This document shows positions 51,692-60,541 of a DNA stretch of 64,000 nucleotides, in pieces (positions within the stretch are counted from its first letter, which is position 1; every line of letters starts with the position of its first letter). The notes beneath the pieces were generated by a model that saw only the letters and a program-made list of their open reading frames with translations, had not been told where the DNA came from and did no database searches. Where the stretch lies: assembly GCA_043228905.1 (NCBI GenBank), contig JBHGNT010000003.1, positions 17,422,001 through 17,486,000 on the forward strand, given 5' to 3'. A program made the translations under genes and the position numbers. This DNA is from Azolla caroliniana (Eukaryota; Polypodiophyta).

Positions 51692-53764
51692 CTACTTCAG
51701 TCCGTAAAGGCTCTTCTTCAACCGGCATACCAGGTGCTCCTTCCCTTTCTCCTCGAATCCTTCCGGTTGCTGCATGTAGATCTCTTCTTCGAGGTCACCG
51801 TGAAGGAATGCCGTCTTCACGTCCATCTGTTCTACCTCGAGGTCCATGCTTGCCGCTATGCTCAGCACCGTCCGGATGGAGGTCATCTTCACTACCGGGG
51901 CAAATATCTCGTCGAAGTCGACGCCCTTCTTCTGCTGAAACCCCTTCACCACGATCCTGGCTTTGTATCTCGGGGGGTTTCCGGCATCTCCCGGTTTCAG
52001 CTTGAACACCCACTTGTTTCGAAGTGCCCGCTTTCCTTTCGGCAACTCCACAAGTTCATATGTGTGGTTCTCATGCAGGGAATCCATCTCGTCCTGCATG
52101 GCACTCAACCACCTGCGGCTCTGGGTGTCATGCTTTGCTTCTTCAAAGCTCTCCGGCTCCCCCTCGTCAGTTAGCAACAGGTGCTCTGGTTCCGGAAATC
52201 TCCGGGGGGCCCTTCTCTCTCTTAGAGGATATCTCCGTTCCGGAGCTTCGGGGACCGGTTCTTCCGATTCTTCTTCATCCGAATCCATTTCGGGATCGGG
52301 GCCGGTTCCGGTATCACTTTCATCTTCTTCGGCCGGTTCTGTTTCTTCACCGTCTTCGGCCAGATCCTCGAGTGCTAACCGGTCCCTTGCCGGTCGGGAC
52401 TGCTCCTCGTAGAGTTGATCCTCACCGGTCGACTTGGAGCTCTTCATCTTCTTCTCCGACTCCCAGTCGGCGAGTGTCTTGTTCTCCATGAAGATGATAT
52501 CACGACTCCGGAATATCTTCTTGTCGACCGGGTCCCATACTCGGTAGCCGAACTCGTCATCGCCGTAACCGAGGAATATGCATGGCCGGGTCTTTGGATC
52601 TAGCTTTCCTCTCCGGTCCTTTGCCACATGCACGTATGCGAGACACCCGAACACCTTCAGATGCCGGTAGGATACTTCCCTACCGGTCCACACTCTCTGC
52701 GGCATGTCTCCGTCCAAAGGTACTGAGGGTGATCGGTTTATCACATATGTCGCCGTCGACATTGCCTCAGCCCAAAACCCCTTGGGTAATTTCGCATGTG
52801 CCAGCATACTCCGGACCCTCTCCATTATGGTCCGGTTCATCCTCTCGGCCAGCCCGTTCAGTTCCGGCGTCTTCGGCACAGTAAACTCGAGCCGGATTCC
52901 CTTCGAGCGACAGTACTCCTGGAACTGTCCCCGGTATTCCCCTCCGTTATCCGCTCGTATCGCTTTCAGCTTCTTGCCGGATTCTCTTTCCACTCTCGCG
53001 TGGAGTTCTTTGAAGACGGACAACACTTGGTCCTTTGTCTTCATCGGTGCCGTCCACAGTCTTCGGCTATGATCATCTATGAATGTTACGAAGTACTGGG
53101 CTCCGCCATGTGACTTCGTTTCTACCTGACACACATCGGTGTGCACCAACTCCAATGGTGCGCTACGTCTCGTCGGTGGCCTTGAGTGGAAGGAGGTTCG
53201 GTTCTGTTTACCGGCCAGGCAATCGGTGCACTTCTCCAGGTGCACATGCTTCACTGGAATAAGGTTGTCTTCTGCAAGCCTCTTCATCCCCTTCTCACTC
53301 ATGTGGCACAGTCTTTTGTGCCACAGCTCACCGGCAGTGTTGGCTGCCACATTCAGCTCTTCCGGACATAACCGGGCATTCATCAGGTACAGTGTGTTGA
53401 CTTTTCGGGCCCGAGCCACTATCAGGCTCCCCTTGCTGAACTTCATTACGCCGTTCCGGATGCTACCTGTGTAGCCTTCATCGTCTAGCCTCCCGGCCGA
53501 AATCAGGTTCAATCGAACCTCCGGAACGTGTCGGACATCCTTCAGCAGCATTTTGCATCCGGTCGGGGTTGTCAACCACACGTCTCCTATGCCGGCAATC
53601 CGGCACGTACCTTCATTTCCCATCCGAACACAGCCATGCTCACCGGCTGTGTAGGATGAGAAGTATCTTCTTTCCGGGGTCAGGTGGAACGACGCTCCGG
53701 AATCGACCACCCAGGTCGTCTCATCGCCGGCAATGTTTAGCTCACCTTCTTCGGTGATGAGCAT
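51692..53764 (-). CDS. pol: CopD protease, integrase and N-terminal RT
   Basis: 690 codons. Protease WVVDSGASFHLTPERRYF near residue 15. Integrase finger WHKRLCHMSEKGMKRLAE with CTDCLAGK. Core: HTDVCQVE, ADNGGEYRGQF, LNGLAERMNRT (Asp, Asp, Glu). Acidic linker (EDGEETEPAEEDESD). RT RNKWVFKLKPG and QMDVKTAFLHGDLEEEIYM. It stops at a TAG in ...SLYGLK, where copia RT has Gln (CAG to TAG). The upstream codons join it to gag in frame. Confidence 0.93.
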   Translation of the reverse strand: MLITEEGELNIAGDETTWVVDSGASFHLTPERRYFSSYTAGEHGCVRMGNEGTCRIAGIGDVWLTTPTGCKMLLKDVRHVPEVRLNLISAGRLDDEGYTGSIRNGVMKFSKGSLIVARARKVNTLYLMNARLCPEELNVAANTAGELWHKRLCHMSEKGMKRLAEDNLIPVKHVHLEKCTDCLAGKQNRTSFHSRPPTRRSAPLELVHTDVCQVETKSHGGAQYFVTFIDDHSRRLWTAPMKTKDQVLSVFKELHARVERESGKKLKAIRADNGGEYRGQFQEYCRSKGIRLEFTVPKTPELNGLAERMNRTIMERVRSMLAHAKLPKGFWAEAMSTATYVINRSPSVPLDGDMPQRVWTGREVSYRHLKVFGCLAYVHVAKDRRGKLDPKTRPCIFLGYGDDEFGYRVWDPVDKKIFRSRDIIFMENKTLADWESEKKMKSSKSTGEDQLYEEQSRPARDRLALEDLAEDGEETEPAEEDESDTGTGPDPEMDSDEEESEEPVPEAPERRYPLRERRAPRRFPEPEHLLLTDEGEPESFEEAKHDTQSRRWLSAMQDEMDSLHENHTYELVELPKGKRALRNKWVFKLKPGDAGNPPRYKARIVVKGFQQKKGVDFDEIFAPVVKMTSIRTVLSIAASMDLEVEQMDVKTAFLHGDLEEEIYMQQPEGFEEKGKEHLVCRLKKSLYGLK

Positions 53765-53809
53765 GATTTCTTCCTCACTTGCCGCGAGTGCCGTCGTTCC
53801 TTTCCTGTC

Positions 53810-54661
53810 CTACCCTCGCCGATCCGAACCATTCCGGTCCGTGGCTCCCCGGTAAGCACCGTTCCGTTCCGAAGACTTCTTCGAATCGGTGTCGTCAGCT
53901 CCGTTGTCTTTTCGGTAATGCCGACAATTCTTTCGGAAGTGCCCCGGCTTCCCACAGTGGAAGCATGTGGGCCTTCCTCTTGACTGCGACCGGGTCCCCG
54001 ACTTCTCCCGTCTTTGCGGACTCCGGTTCCGTTGTCTTCCCCGATCCGATTCGGTAAACAACATCTTCGGATCGGAGGCCGGTTCTTTATCTCTCCGACG
54101 CGCTTCTTCGTTCAAAATACTTGTCTTTACCGTTTGTAGGGACAAGTTATCTTCGGTGCAGGAGGTGCTGAGAGTCACCACCAAGTTCTCCCAGCTTTCC
54201 GGCAATGTACACATCAGGATGATGGCTTGCATTGCATCCTCCAACGGGAACTTGATCGCCGCAAGCTGGTTCACGAATCCCATGAACGTGCTTACGTGTT
54301 CCACCATACTCTCGCCGTCCCGGTACTTGAGGTTCACTATCTTCCTCATCAGGGAGGTCCGGTTCAACGCATTCTTCCTCTCGTAGAGGCCCGACAGCTT
54401 CCACCCCATCTCATATGCGTTGGTGTCGTTCGCCACATGTTGTAGAACGCTCACGTCTACGTATTGCCGAATGGTTGCTACGGCTTTCCGGTTCAGAAGC
54501 CTCCATTCCGACTCAAGTACCCCCTTCGGTATTTCCGACCTGTCGATCGGTTCGTACAGGTCCCGAACAATCAGAAGATCCTCCATCTTGATCTTCCAGT
54601 CGGCGTAGTTCTGCGCATTCAGCACCATCATCCCCGGCTGCCCGCTGCCGCCGCCTTCCAT
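53810..54661 (-). CDS. gag: CopD Gag
   Basis: 283 codons from ATG at 54661. UBN2-type Gag domain (NAQNYADWKIKMEDLLIVRDL; MVEHVSTFMGFVNQLAAI; LPESWENLVVTLS) and one zinc knuckle CFHCGKPGHFRKNC near residues 230-243. It ends at TAG (53810-53812), context GGG-TAG-GAC; the same frame then runs on into protease. Either this is a C-to-T nonsense change or gag-pol is separated by a stop in this family. Confidence 0.93.
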   Translation of the reverse strand: MEGGGSGQPGMMVLNAQNYADWKIKMEDLLIVRDLYEPIDRSEIPKGVLESEWRLLNRKAVATIRQYVDVSVLQHVANDTNAYEMGWKLSGLYERKNALNRTSLMRKIVNLKYRDGESMVEHVSTFMGFVNQLAAIKFPLEDAMQAIILMCTLPESWENLVVTLSTSCTEDNLSLQTVKTSILNEEARRRDKEPASDPKMLFTESDRGRQRNRSPQRREKSGTRSQSRGRPTCFHCGKPGHFRKNCRHYRKDNGADDTDSKKSSERNGAYRGATDRNGSDRRG

Positions 54662-54675
54662 TTTCTGCAGCAGTC

Positions 54676-54690
54676 GCTCTGATACCAGTT
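54676..54690 (-). other. CopD primer-binding site
   Basis: Minus strand AACTGGTATCAGAGC next to the 5' LTR; initiator-Met type. Confidence 0.9.
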
Positions 54691-55296
54691 TGTAGAGAAA
54701 TCGACGCTCCGATTAACCTTCACCGCTCGGCCACAACCGAGTAAGCACGAATCAATGCAGCAGAAAATAGGAACCTCAGAGAAAGAACACGAATACACAG
54801 GGATTAACGTGGAAAACCCTAGACGGGAAAAACCACGGGAGTACAAGACTCCAAACCAAACACTATGCACAGAGAAATATACAATGGCGAGCTGCAAGGC
54901 GACGACCTTGAGCTCGTTGTCCTCGCCACAGGTAGCGGAAATACACAGAGGCGTCGACCTCCTCCTCTCTCACGCTCTATCTCTCTCACGGCTGCTCTCT
55001 CTTCACTCCTCTTGAGTGGAAAAACAGAAAAAAATAAGAAGCAACGTAAAAACTGTTTGCCCTAAGTCATATTTATACACATATGACTTTGGGGCTATTT
55101 ACAACTATAGCCTCAAGGGCCCTTGGCAAACATATTCACAGATATGTCCCCGCATCCGGATCTCGCTCCGGGTACATTCGTCATCCGGCTCCGAAGCCGG
55201 GGTCTTCATCATCCGGTTCCGAAACCGAAACCGGGCTTGTCGGCATTCATCTCCGATATCCGACCATCCCATCCGAAAGGGACCGTAATCCCAACA
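54691..55296 (-). repeat. CopD 5' LTR (right)
   Basis: 606-bp partner of 49972-50577, followed by the TGACG duplication. Confidence 0.97.
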
Positions 55297-57101
55297 TGAC
55301 GAAGGTTCCGGTAGTTCAACCACCGGACTGGAACAAACCATTTCATGTTTTCGTCGATGCGTCGGACATTGCCATAGGCAGTGCTTTAATGCAATTATCC
55401 GAACCAAACTGGTATAGGCCGGTATACTATGCCAGTAGGAAACTTTCGTCGGCCGAAAGAAACTATTCAACAACCGAAAGAGAAGCTTTGGGAATGATAT
55501 ATAGTGTGAACAAATTTCGACATTACCTTTTGGGTAAGAAATTTACATTTCATGTGGATCATTCGGCTTTACTGTATCTAGTTTCCAAACAAGAATTGAC
55601 ATGCAAGTTAGCCCGATGGACGTTATTGCTTCAAGAGTTTGAATTCGACATTATACATCGACCAGGAGCACAGCACGCGATTGCTGACTATCTCAGTCGG
55701 CTTGAGTCTGGAGAAGAAGCGGTTGGGGTTAAAGATGATTTTCCAGATACTCAATTATTTCGGGTTGAGGCAGTAAAAGCACATGAAGTGAATCAGGAAA
55801 AAGAGGATGAATGGATTTCCGAAATGACGATATTTCTATCAACAGGAATTCCGGCCGAACACATGTCGACAGATGAAAGAAAAAGAATTGCAGTACGAAG
55901 TCGGAATTTTTGTTTATTTAATGACATGTTGTATCATAAAGGAGCGGATGGAATATGGCGAAGGGCAGTACGAAAATTTGAAAAATCAGCCATATTAACA
56001 GAGTCACATTGTGGAATTGCTGGCGGTCATTACGCAGGAGAAGCAACAGCCAGAAAAATATGGAATAGCGGGTTATGGTGGCCAACGGTGATGAAAGATG
56101 CTAACGAATACTGTAAGAAATGCGATTTGTGTCAAAGAATGGGGCAACCAACCGAAAAGGATCGAATGCCTTTTCAACCGGTTTTACCTCTTGAGCCATT
56201 TCAGAAATGGGGCTTAGATTTTGTTGGCCCATTCAAACCAGCAGTTGCAAGAACCGGTAATCGATATATCATAATTGCGACTGACTATTGCACAAAATGG
56301 GTTGAAGCAAAAGCTCTCAGGGACAATACAGCAACATCCACAGCAAAATTCCTGTATGAGAATATATGGTGTCGATTCGGTTGCCCAATAGAATTGGTAA
56401 GCGATCAAGGCACTCATTTTATTAACAAGTTAATTAACGAATTAACCAATTACTATGCCGTAGTTCATAAGAAAAGTACGCCTTACTATCCCCAAGCTAA
56501 TGGATTGGCAGAATCGACAAATAAAACAATTCAAACAATTTTAAAGAAGATAGTGAATGAAAATCGTACTGATTGGGATCAAAAGTTAAATAGTGCATTA
56601 TGGGCATATCGTACTTCGTACAAAACATCCATTAAATCAACACCTTTCCGAATGGCATTCGGACTCAAAGTCGTTATGCCGATCGAATTTCAAATTCCGA
56701 CACTTCGTATCCAAGCAACGAATAAGTTAAATTAAATAGAATCGGAGCAGATACGCAAAGAGGCTTTATTAGTATTAGAAGAAGAACGGATTCAATCAAT
56801 GTCAGCACTAGAACACAAGCAGAGACAAATCAAGGCATTCGTAAATCGACATCGAAGGAAATCGGAAGAGCAATTCGAAATTGGGAAACCGGTATTGGTA
56901 TTCTAGACGAGAATGGGACTTATGCCTGGGAAACTCCGGTATAGATGGACAGGTCCAGTATGGATAATTAATAGTAAAAATGGTACATACCAACTGGGAT
57001 CATTAACCGGAGAGGTTTTACCGAAATGGATAAATGGATTTCGGCTTAAACCGTATTTGGGAGATATGCCGGTAAATCCGTTTATTCAAACGGAAGAGTA
57101 A
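55297..57101 (+). pseudogene. pol: GypE RNase H and integrase
   Basis: Continues the GypE polyprotein in register after CopD. RNase H: FVDASDIAIGSALMQL, RNYSTTEREALGMIYSV, FHVDHSALLYLVS. Integrase: HCGIAGGHYAG...CKKCDLC finger; catalytic LDFVGPF, SDQGTHF and GLAESTNKTIQ; then PIEFQIPTLRIQ. Two stops: TAA at 56733-56735 (Glu in GypC) and TAG at 56904-56906 (Gln in GypC). The C-terminal module YRWTGPVWIINSKNGTYQLG and the end ...PFIQTEE at 57101 are preserved. Confidence 0.92.
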
Positions 57102-57296
57102 AAAAAAAAAACTAACTAACTAACTCACTCAATAGTTCTTGTCAAATGCAGAAATACAATCTTGCCATAACAGTATGAATCGACTATAAATAGAAAGAGG
57201 AATTGCATGATTATTAGTAAGGAGTACAACCACTACACGTAGAGTGAATACTAATTAATTCCTACATTAATAGCAATTACTATTCTTTAAGTCATC
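57102..57296 (+). promoter_or_regulatory. GypE spacer with TATA box upstream of ORF-A
   Basis: 195 bp of AT-rich, non-coding DNA between integrase and ORF-A. TATAAATAG at 57185-57193 lies about 100 bp before the ORF-A ATG. GypC and GypD have TTTAAA boxes in the corresponding spacers. It is inferred to be an internal promoter. Confidence 0.5.
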
Positions 57297-58238
57297 ATGC
57301 ATAAGTTAATATCTTTAAAGCATATTTCTGTATCTTCTGTGTCGCCAAAACAACAGAAACGAGTGCAGATATCGAAACAGTCTGAGCCTCCTTCGTGCCC
57401 TAGTTCGCCCAAACTCTGTTTTTCTGATTTTCATCGCTACAGAAACTGTGCAGATCTGCAACTGTCATCGACAAGTGATTCAGAACAAGGAAACACAGAA
57501 GTCATGCCGATTCCTGTATCTGAAGAACTGCGATTGTGGCTTCATGAGAGAAACTTACAAGGTTTCATCAAAGTAGCAGAAGCGGAACCTCATCCGCAGG
57601 CGGAAGAATTGGTACAACAAATAGACATCACCAAAATCACCACAAAGAAAATACGAAATGCATTACAGATGCCAAGAGGAGGCTTTGAGGCAGTTAAAAA
57701 ACCTTCATCAGAAGCACTCCAATCGTATTTCGGGGAATACTCACCCTCGGCAAAAGCATATCAGACTTATGGAGGTCGGGATGAGTTTTTTCATGAAGTG
57801 GCTAGATTTTTATTAGAGGTGGGATTTGTCAGCCCTCGTTTTTATTGTATGCCGAAAAAAAGGGCTGGGTTTATCATAGCCGCATACGAAAAAGAGGATT
57901 TCAACTGGCCACTATTGTCGGGGGAAGCTCTGAGAGAGCAGCTACAAGGGGTAAAAACAGGAAAACCGATGAAGCAAATTTTTGGTCGTTGGTTATCGGT
58001 ATTGTTTCCGATTCAAGAATCGGAAACTCCTGTTCAGTCAAGAAGACCACCAATAGTACAAGCACCACGAAGACACCGACAGGTAGTACATGAAGAATGG
58101 ATAGAAAAAGAATCGGCACATGCCGATAATATACAAACAAATATGCCTCAGTCGGAACCACCAATACCAGAGAATTCCGAAAACAGGCAACCAGCAGCAG
58201 AACAAGAAACAGTTGACAATTTGATAAACAAGCAATAG
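57297..58238 (+). CDS. GypE accessory ORF-A
   Basis: 313-codon intact frame downstream of integrase. Residues 1-65 are basic and Ser/Pro/Gln-rich. The conserved domain (about 75-210) has LRLWLHERNLQGFIKVAE, SEALQSYFGEYSPSAKAYQ, GGRDEFFHEVARFLLEVGF, RFYCMPKKRAGFIIA; the rest is Pro/Arg/Glu-rich and probably disordered. GypD has the same core (29002-29784); GypC has lost it. There is no signal peptide or membrane segment, and no protease, polymerase or envelope motif. Family not recognised. The last sense codon and stop are CAA-TAG, followed in frame by CAG-ACA and ten codons later by the ORF-B ATG. Confidence 0.85.
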   Translation: MHKLISLKHISVSSVSPKQQKRVQISKQSEPPSCPSSPKLCFSDFHRYRNCADLQLSSTSDSEQGNTEVMPIPVSEELRLWLHERNLQGFIKVAEAEPHPQAEELVQQIDITKITTKKIRNALQMPRGGFEAVKKPSSEALQSYFGEYSPSAKAYQTYGGRDEFFHEVARFLLEVGFVSPRFYCMPKKRAGFIIAAYEKEDFNWPLLSGEALREQLQGVKTGKPMKQIFGRWLSVLFPIQESETPVQSRRPPIVQAPRRHRQVVHEEWIEKESAHADNIQTNMPQSEPPIPENSENRQPAAEQETVDNLINKQ

Positions 58239-58268
58239 CAGACAGAAAATCGACAACAAGCAGAGAAG

Positions 58269-59579
58269 ATGCGACAAAGAACAAGGATTAAACAAAAGGC
58301 TAATCGGCAATTTCAACCAGAAAACGGTGAGGGATCAGCACCGAAAAGGCAACGCACAAATGAAAATTCGAATACGCCTGTGGTAACAGAAGTACTAAAA
58401 CCAGGGAATGAGAGCGTTTCGACACAACCTCACCAAGGACAATCTTCAAAAGTAGCAATTCGGGAAGCACATGGGTACTTGGATATCCCACCAGCAGCAC
58501 ATGAATTAGCTGCCATTTTACAGTTCGGAACTTCATACGAACTGGTTGAATGGTTGGCTAAAAGACTGACAGAAGTATCAGAACGGCTGGCTCAAGAACA
58601 TAATGACCGAATAATGATACAGAAAGCCTTACGAGGAGTGTTGGAACCTCAAGAAAAAGCAGAGATAGAAAAAATAGGCCGGAAAAGAAGTGCACAAAAT
58701 AAAGGGGAGGCTATTGAAATGCCACCATTACATGGAGCACTGGTCGAAATTCATAAAGAATATGAAACGGTACGCAAAGAAGCCAGTGATATGGCTGAAA
58801 GATACAAAAGTGTATCAGCATCGGCGGAGGTGCTGAAACATCAGTTTTGTAACATACATGCAGAAAATAAAGAACTAAAGGAAAGTCTAAACAAATGGGA
58901 AACACAGGCACGGCTTATGGTGTCAGAGTCAGAATGGCAGCAGAAATTGGAGGACGCTGAGAAAGCACGTCAAGCAGAAACAACAAGGGCCAACAATGCT
59001 GTATTTCGAACTACAGAATTAGAAAAACAAATAGAAACCATTCAGAATGGTCAATACAAAGTTCTCGAAGAAAAAAATCAAATAATAAACGAATTACAGA
59101 AAAATCTAGAAGAAGCTAAGACGGCCAATCATACATATACCGAACAAATTGAAGAATTCGAAAGGTATATAGTGTCACAGGAAAGTCAATTGACAGAAAA
59201 AGAGCGGAGTCTTGAAGAAGTCAACAGAAGAATGACGGAACAGCAGGAGGAATGGAGTAAAGAGAAATCGGCATTCGAACAACAACTGGACGAAATTCGG
59301 AAGATATCGGAACAAAGACGGCTGGATATATATGTAGTCGAATCCAAACTAATGCGAGCTGAAAGTGAGAACCGAACCACTATTACGGATTTACAGAAAG
59401 AGTTGCAGACCGCCCAATACGTCGCAAGCATCACTAGGGACAAAGTGCAGCACATCATAGGGAAACATCGAAACCTAGCAAAGAAAATGATCGATGAATC
59501 TCTTGCGCAAGGATGGAAGTTATGGACAGCACAAGCGGCGGAATTACAGTTATTGCGTGCCGACAAAAATAACCGTTAG
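58269..59579 (+). CDS. GypE accessory ORF-B (coiled coil)
   Basis: 436 codons. The N-terminal 70 residues are basic and disordered (MRQRTRIKQK...). A short globular-looking block follows (ELAAILQFGTSYELVEWLAKRL). From about residue 95 to the end it is almost entirely helical coiled coil rich in Glu, Gln, Lys and Arg, closing with WKLWTAQAAELQLLRAD, which matches GypC (WTKWAQNAAELQLLRAD). The TAG at 59577-59579 is followed in frame, eight codons later, by ORF-C. GypC reads through this point, so B and C are best seen as one protein split here. Likely role: oligomeric scaffold; this is inference only. Confidence 0.8.
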   Translation: MRQRTRIKQKANRQFQPENGEGSAPKRQRTNENSNTPVVTEVLKPGNESVSTQPHQGQSSKVAIREAHGYLDIPPAAHELAAILQFGTSYELVEWLAKRLTEVSERLAQEHNDRIMIQKALRGVLEPQEKAEIEKIGRKRSAQNKGEAIEMPPLHGALVEIHKEYETVRKEASDMAERYKSVSASAEVLKHQFCNIHAENKELKESLNKWETQARLMVSESEWQQKLEDAEKARQAETTRANNAVFRTTELEKQIETIQNGQYKVLEEKNQIINELQKNLEEAKTANHTYTEQIEEFERYIVSQESQLTEKERSLEEVNRRMTEQQEEWSKEKSAFEQQLDEIRKISEQRRLDIYVVESKLMRAESENRTTITDLQKELQTAQYVASITRDKVQHIIGKHRNLAKKMIDESLAQGWKLWTAQAAELQLLRADKNNR

Positions 59580-59603
59580 GTCCAAGGTGCAGGTTTTTTT
59601 AAA

Positions 59604-59957
59604 ATGGCACAAAAGGATATTGACAATATCCAAGAGGATATCATGAAAGATATGGACGAAATTGCGGCATTTTACAGAGAAGAAATTCAACGTATTATGC
59701 AAGAATTCGACAAAAATGATATAGGCACTTCCGTCCAGTTGGATAAAATCGAAGCCGAAAGAACCAGCAAGACTCCTGGTATTCAAGCTTCCGGAAGAAG
59801 CGAACCAGAGCAGCCAACCGAATCACAACCTGCTCCGAAGGACGACTGTGACACAGATGAAGATGAAGAGGAAGATATAGGTGGAATACATCCAAGGCCA
59901 GATGAGCCTTCGATTTTTGATATTCTGAACGATTCGGATGAAGAGCTACAGGAATAG
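59604..59957 (+). CDS. GypE accessory ORF-C (acidic C-terminal part of ORF-BC)
   Basis: 117 codons in the same frame as ORF-B. Helical start (DIDNIQEDIMKDMDEIAAFY), then Pro/Ser/Glu-rich and acidic (CDTDEDEEEDIGG), ending SIFDILNDSDEELQE. GypC's protein has the same plan (DFTAIRDELADDFQVL; EQRILDILDKE) fused to the coiled coil. The Met at 59604 may therefore not be a true start. Confidence 0.65.
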   Translation: MAQKDIDNIQEDIMKDMDEIAAFYREEIQRIMQEFDKNDIGTSVQLDKIEAERTSKTPGIQASGRSEPEQPTESQPAPKDDCDTDEDEEEDIGGIHPRPDEPSIFDILNDSDEELQE

Positions 59958-60001
59958 GCGTGGGTTCGCTGGACAAGGTCCTGGCCCACGGACGTGTCAA
60001 G
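59958..60001 (+). other. GypE 3' internal end without polypurine tract
   Basis: The 44 bases before the 3' LTR include GGCCCACGGACGTGTCAAG and no purine run. GypC has CCCACGGGCGTGCCATG in the identical place. Reverse-complemented, both resemble the primer-region core TGGCACGCCCG of GypE. Confidence 0.7.
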
Positions 60002-60458
60002 TGTTACCCGGACCCGGACAGTCAGTTTTACCGAACAAGTGGGAAAGCGTCGAAAACAGAGTCGGTTCGGATCGACTGTTCGGATCAATGACTCAGCAGT
60101 AAACGAAGAGAACTAAGTTAGTTAGATAATTTTGTAAATCTTGATAGTAAGTAGGAATAGTTCTTGATGAGAAAAGACCTTCGGTATACCTATAAAAGGG
60201 AACCGAAGGTATTGTAAGAAAGGTCGTTTTATTTAGTAATATAAGTTTAAGTTAGGAATATCTTGTACGGATTCTATGTTCCTTCTATTGTCTATGATCT
60301 TAAGTGCAAGCTTCCAAATTTATAACTAAGTAACGATCACGGTAATTACCGATTAATATAGCATAATTCCGTTCGTAAAACACAATTCCTTGTTAGAACG
60401 TTTAGTAGCAACGTTCACTCTTCTGTATCGGTAGTAGTTAGTAATTAGCCGATTAACA
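60002..60458 (+). repeat. GypE 3' LTR
   Basis: 457-bp partner of 45763-46219 with 4 differences by eye, followed by CTCTT (60459-60463). Confidence 0.97.
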
Positions 60459-60541
60459 CTCTTGGTCGTACAAGATGCACCAGTACCTGCTCGAGCATGG
60501 TTATTGGAGTTATGTCGAAGGGGCAAATGAAGTTGCACCTA
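60459..60541 (+). pseudogene. gag: CopC gag, continuation after GypE
   Basis: Resumes the CopC Gag reading: WSYKMHQYLLEHGYWSYVEGANEVAP. Homology ends abruptly at about 60541. The rest of CopC and its 3' LTR are absent. Confidence 0.88.

Larger units (their letters stand above)
49972..55296 (-). mobile_element. CopD: recent, nearly intact Ty1/copia element inside GypE
   Basis: 5325 bp. Two 606-bp LTRs differ at 4 positions by eye. Perfect TGACG duplication at 49967-49971 and 55297-55301; the splice restores GypE RNase H in frame. The coding region is one register interrupted by two in-frame TAG codons. It is a different copia family from CopA. Rich in CCGG and CpG, consistent with a recent insertion. 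Confidence 0.97.
45763..60458 (+). mobile_element. GypE: young gypsy element with accessory module, hosting CopD
   Basis: LTRs of 457 bp at 45763-46219 and 60002-60458 differ at only 4 positions by eye. Perfect CTCTT duplication at 45758-45762 and 60459-60463. Without CopD the element is about 9.4 kb. Gag, protease, RT, RNase H, integrase, ORF-A and ORF-BC all lie in one register on the plus strand. AT-rich, in contrast to GypC. Two stops in the integrase C-terminus and the CopD insertion inactivate it. Confidence 0.97.

Noticed and set aside
57297-58238. Envelope-like gene, as in Athila or other env-carrying elements
   Set aside because: No signal peptide, no membrane segment and no cleavage or fusion motif. 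The composition is that of a soluble protein with disordered ends.
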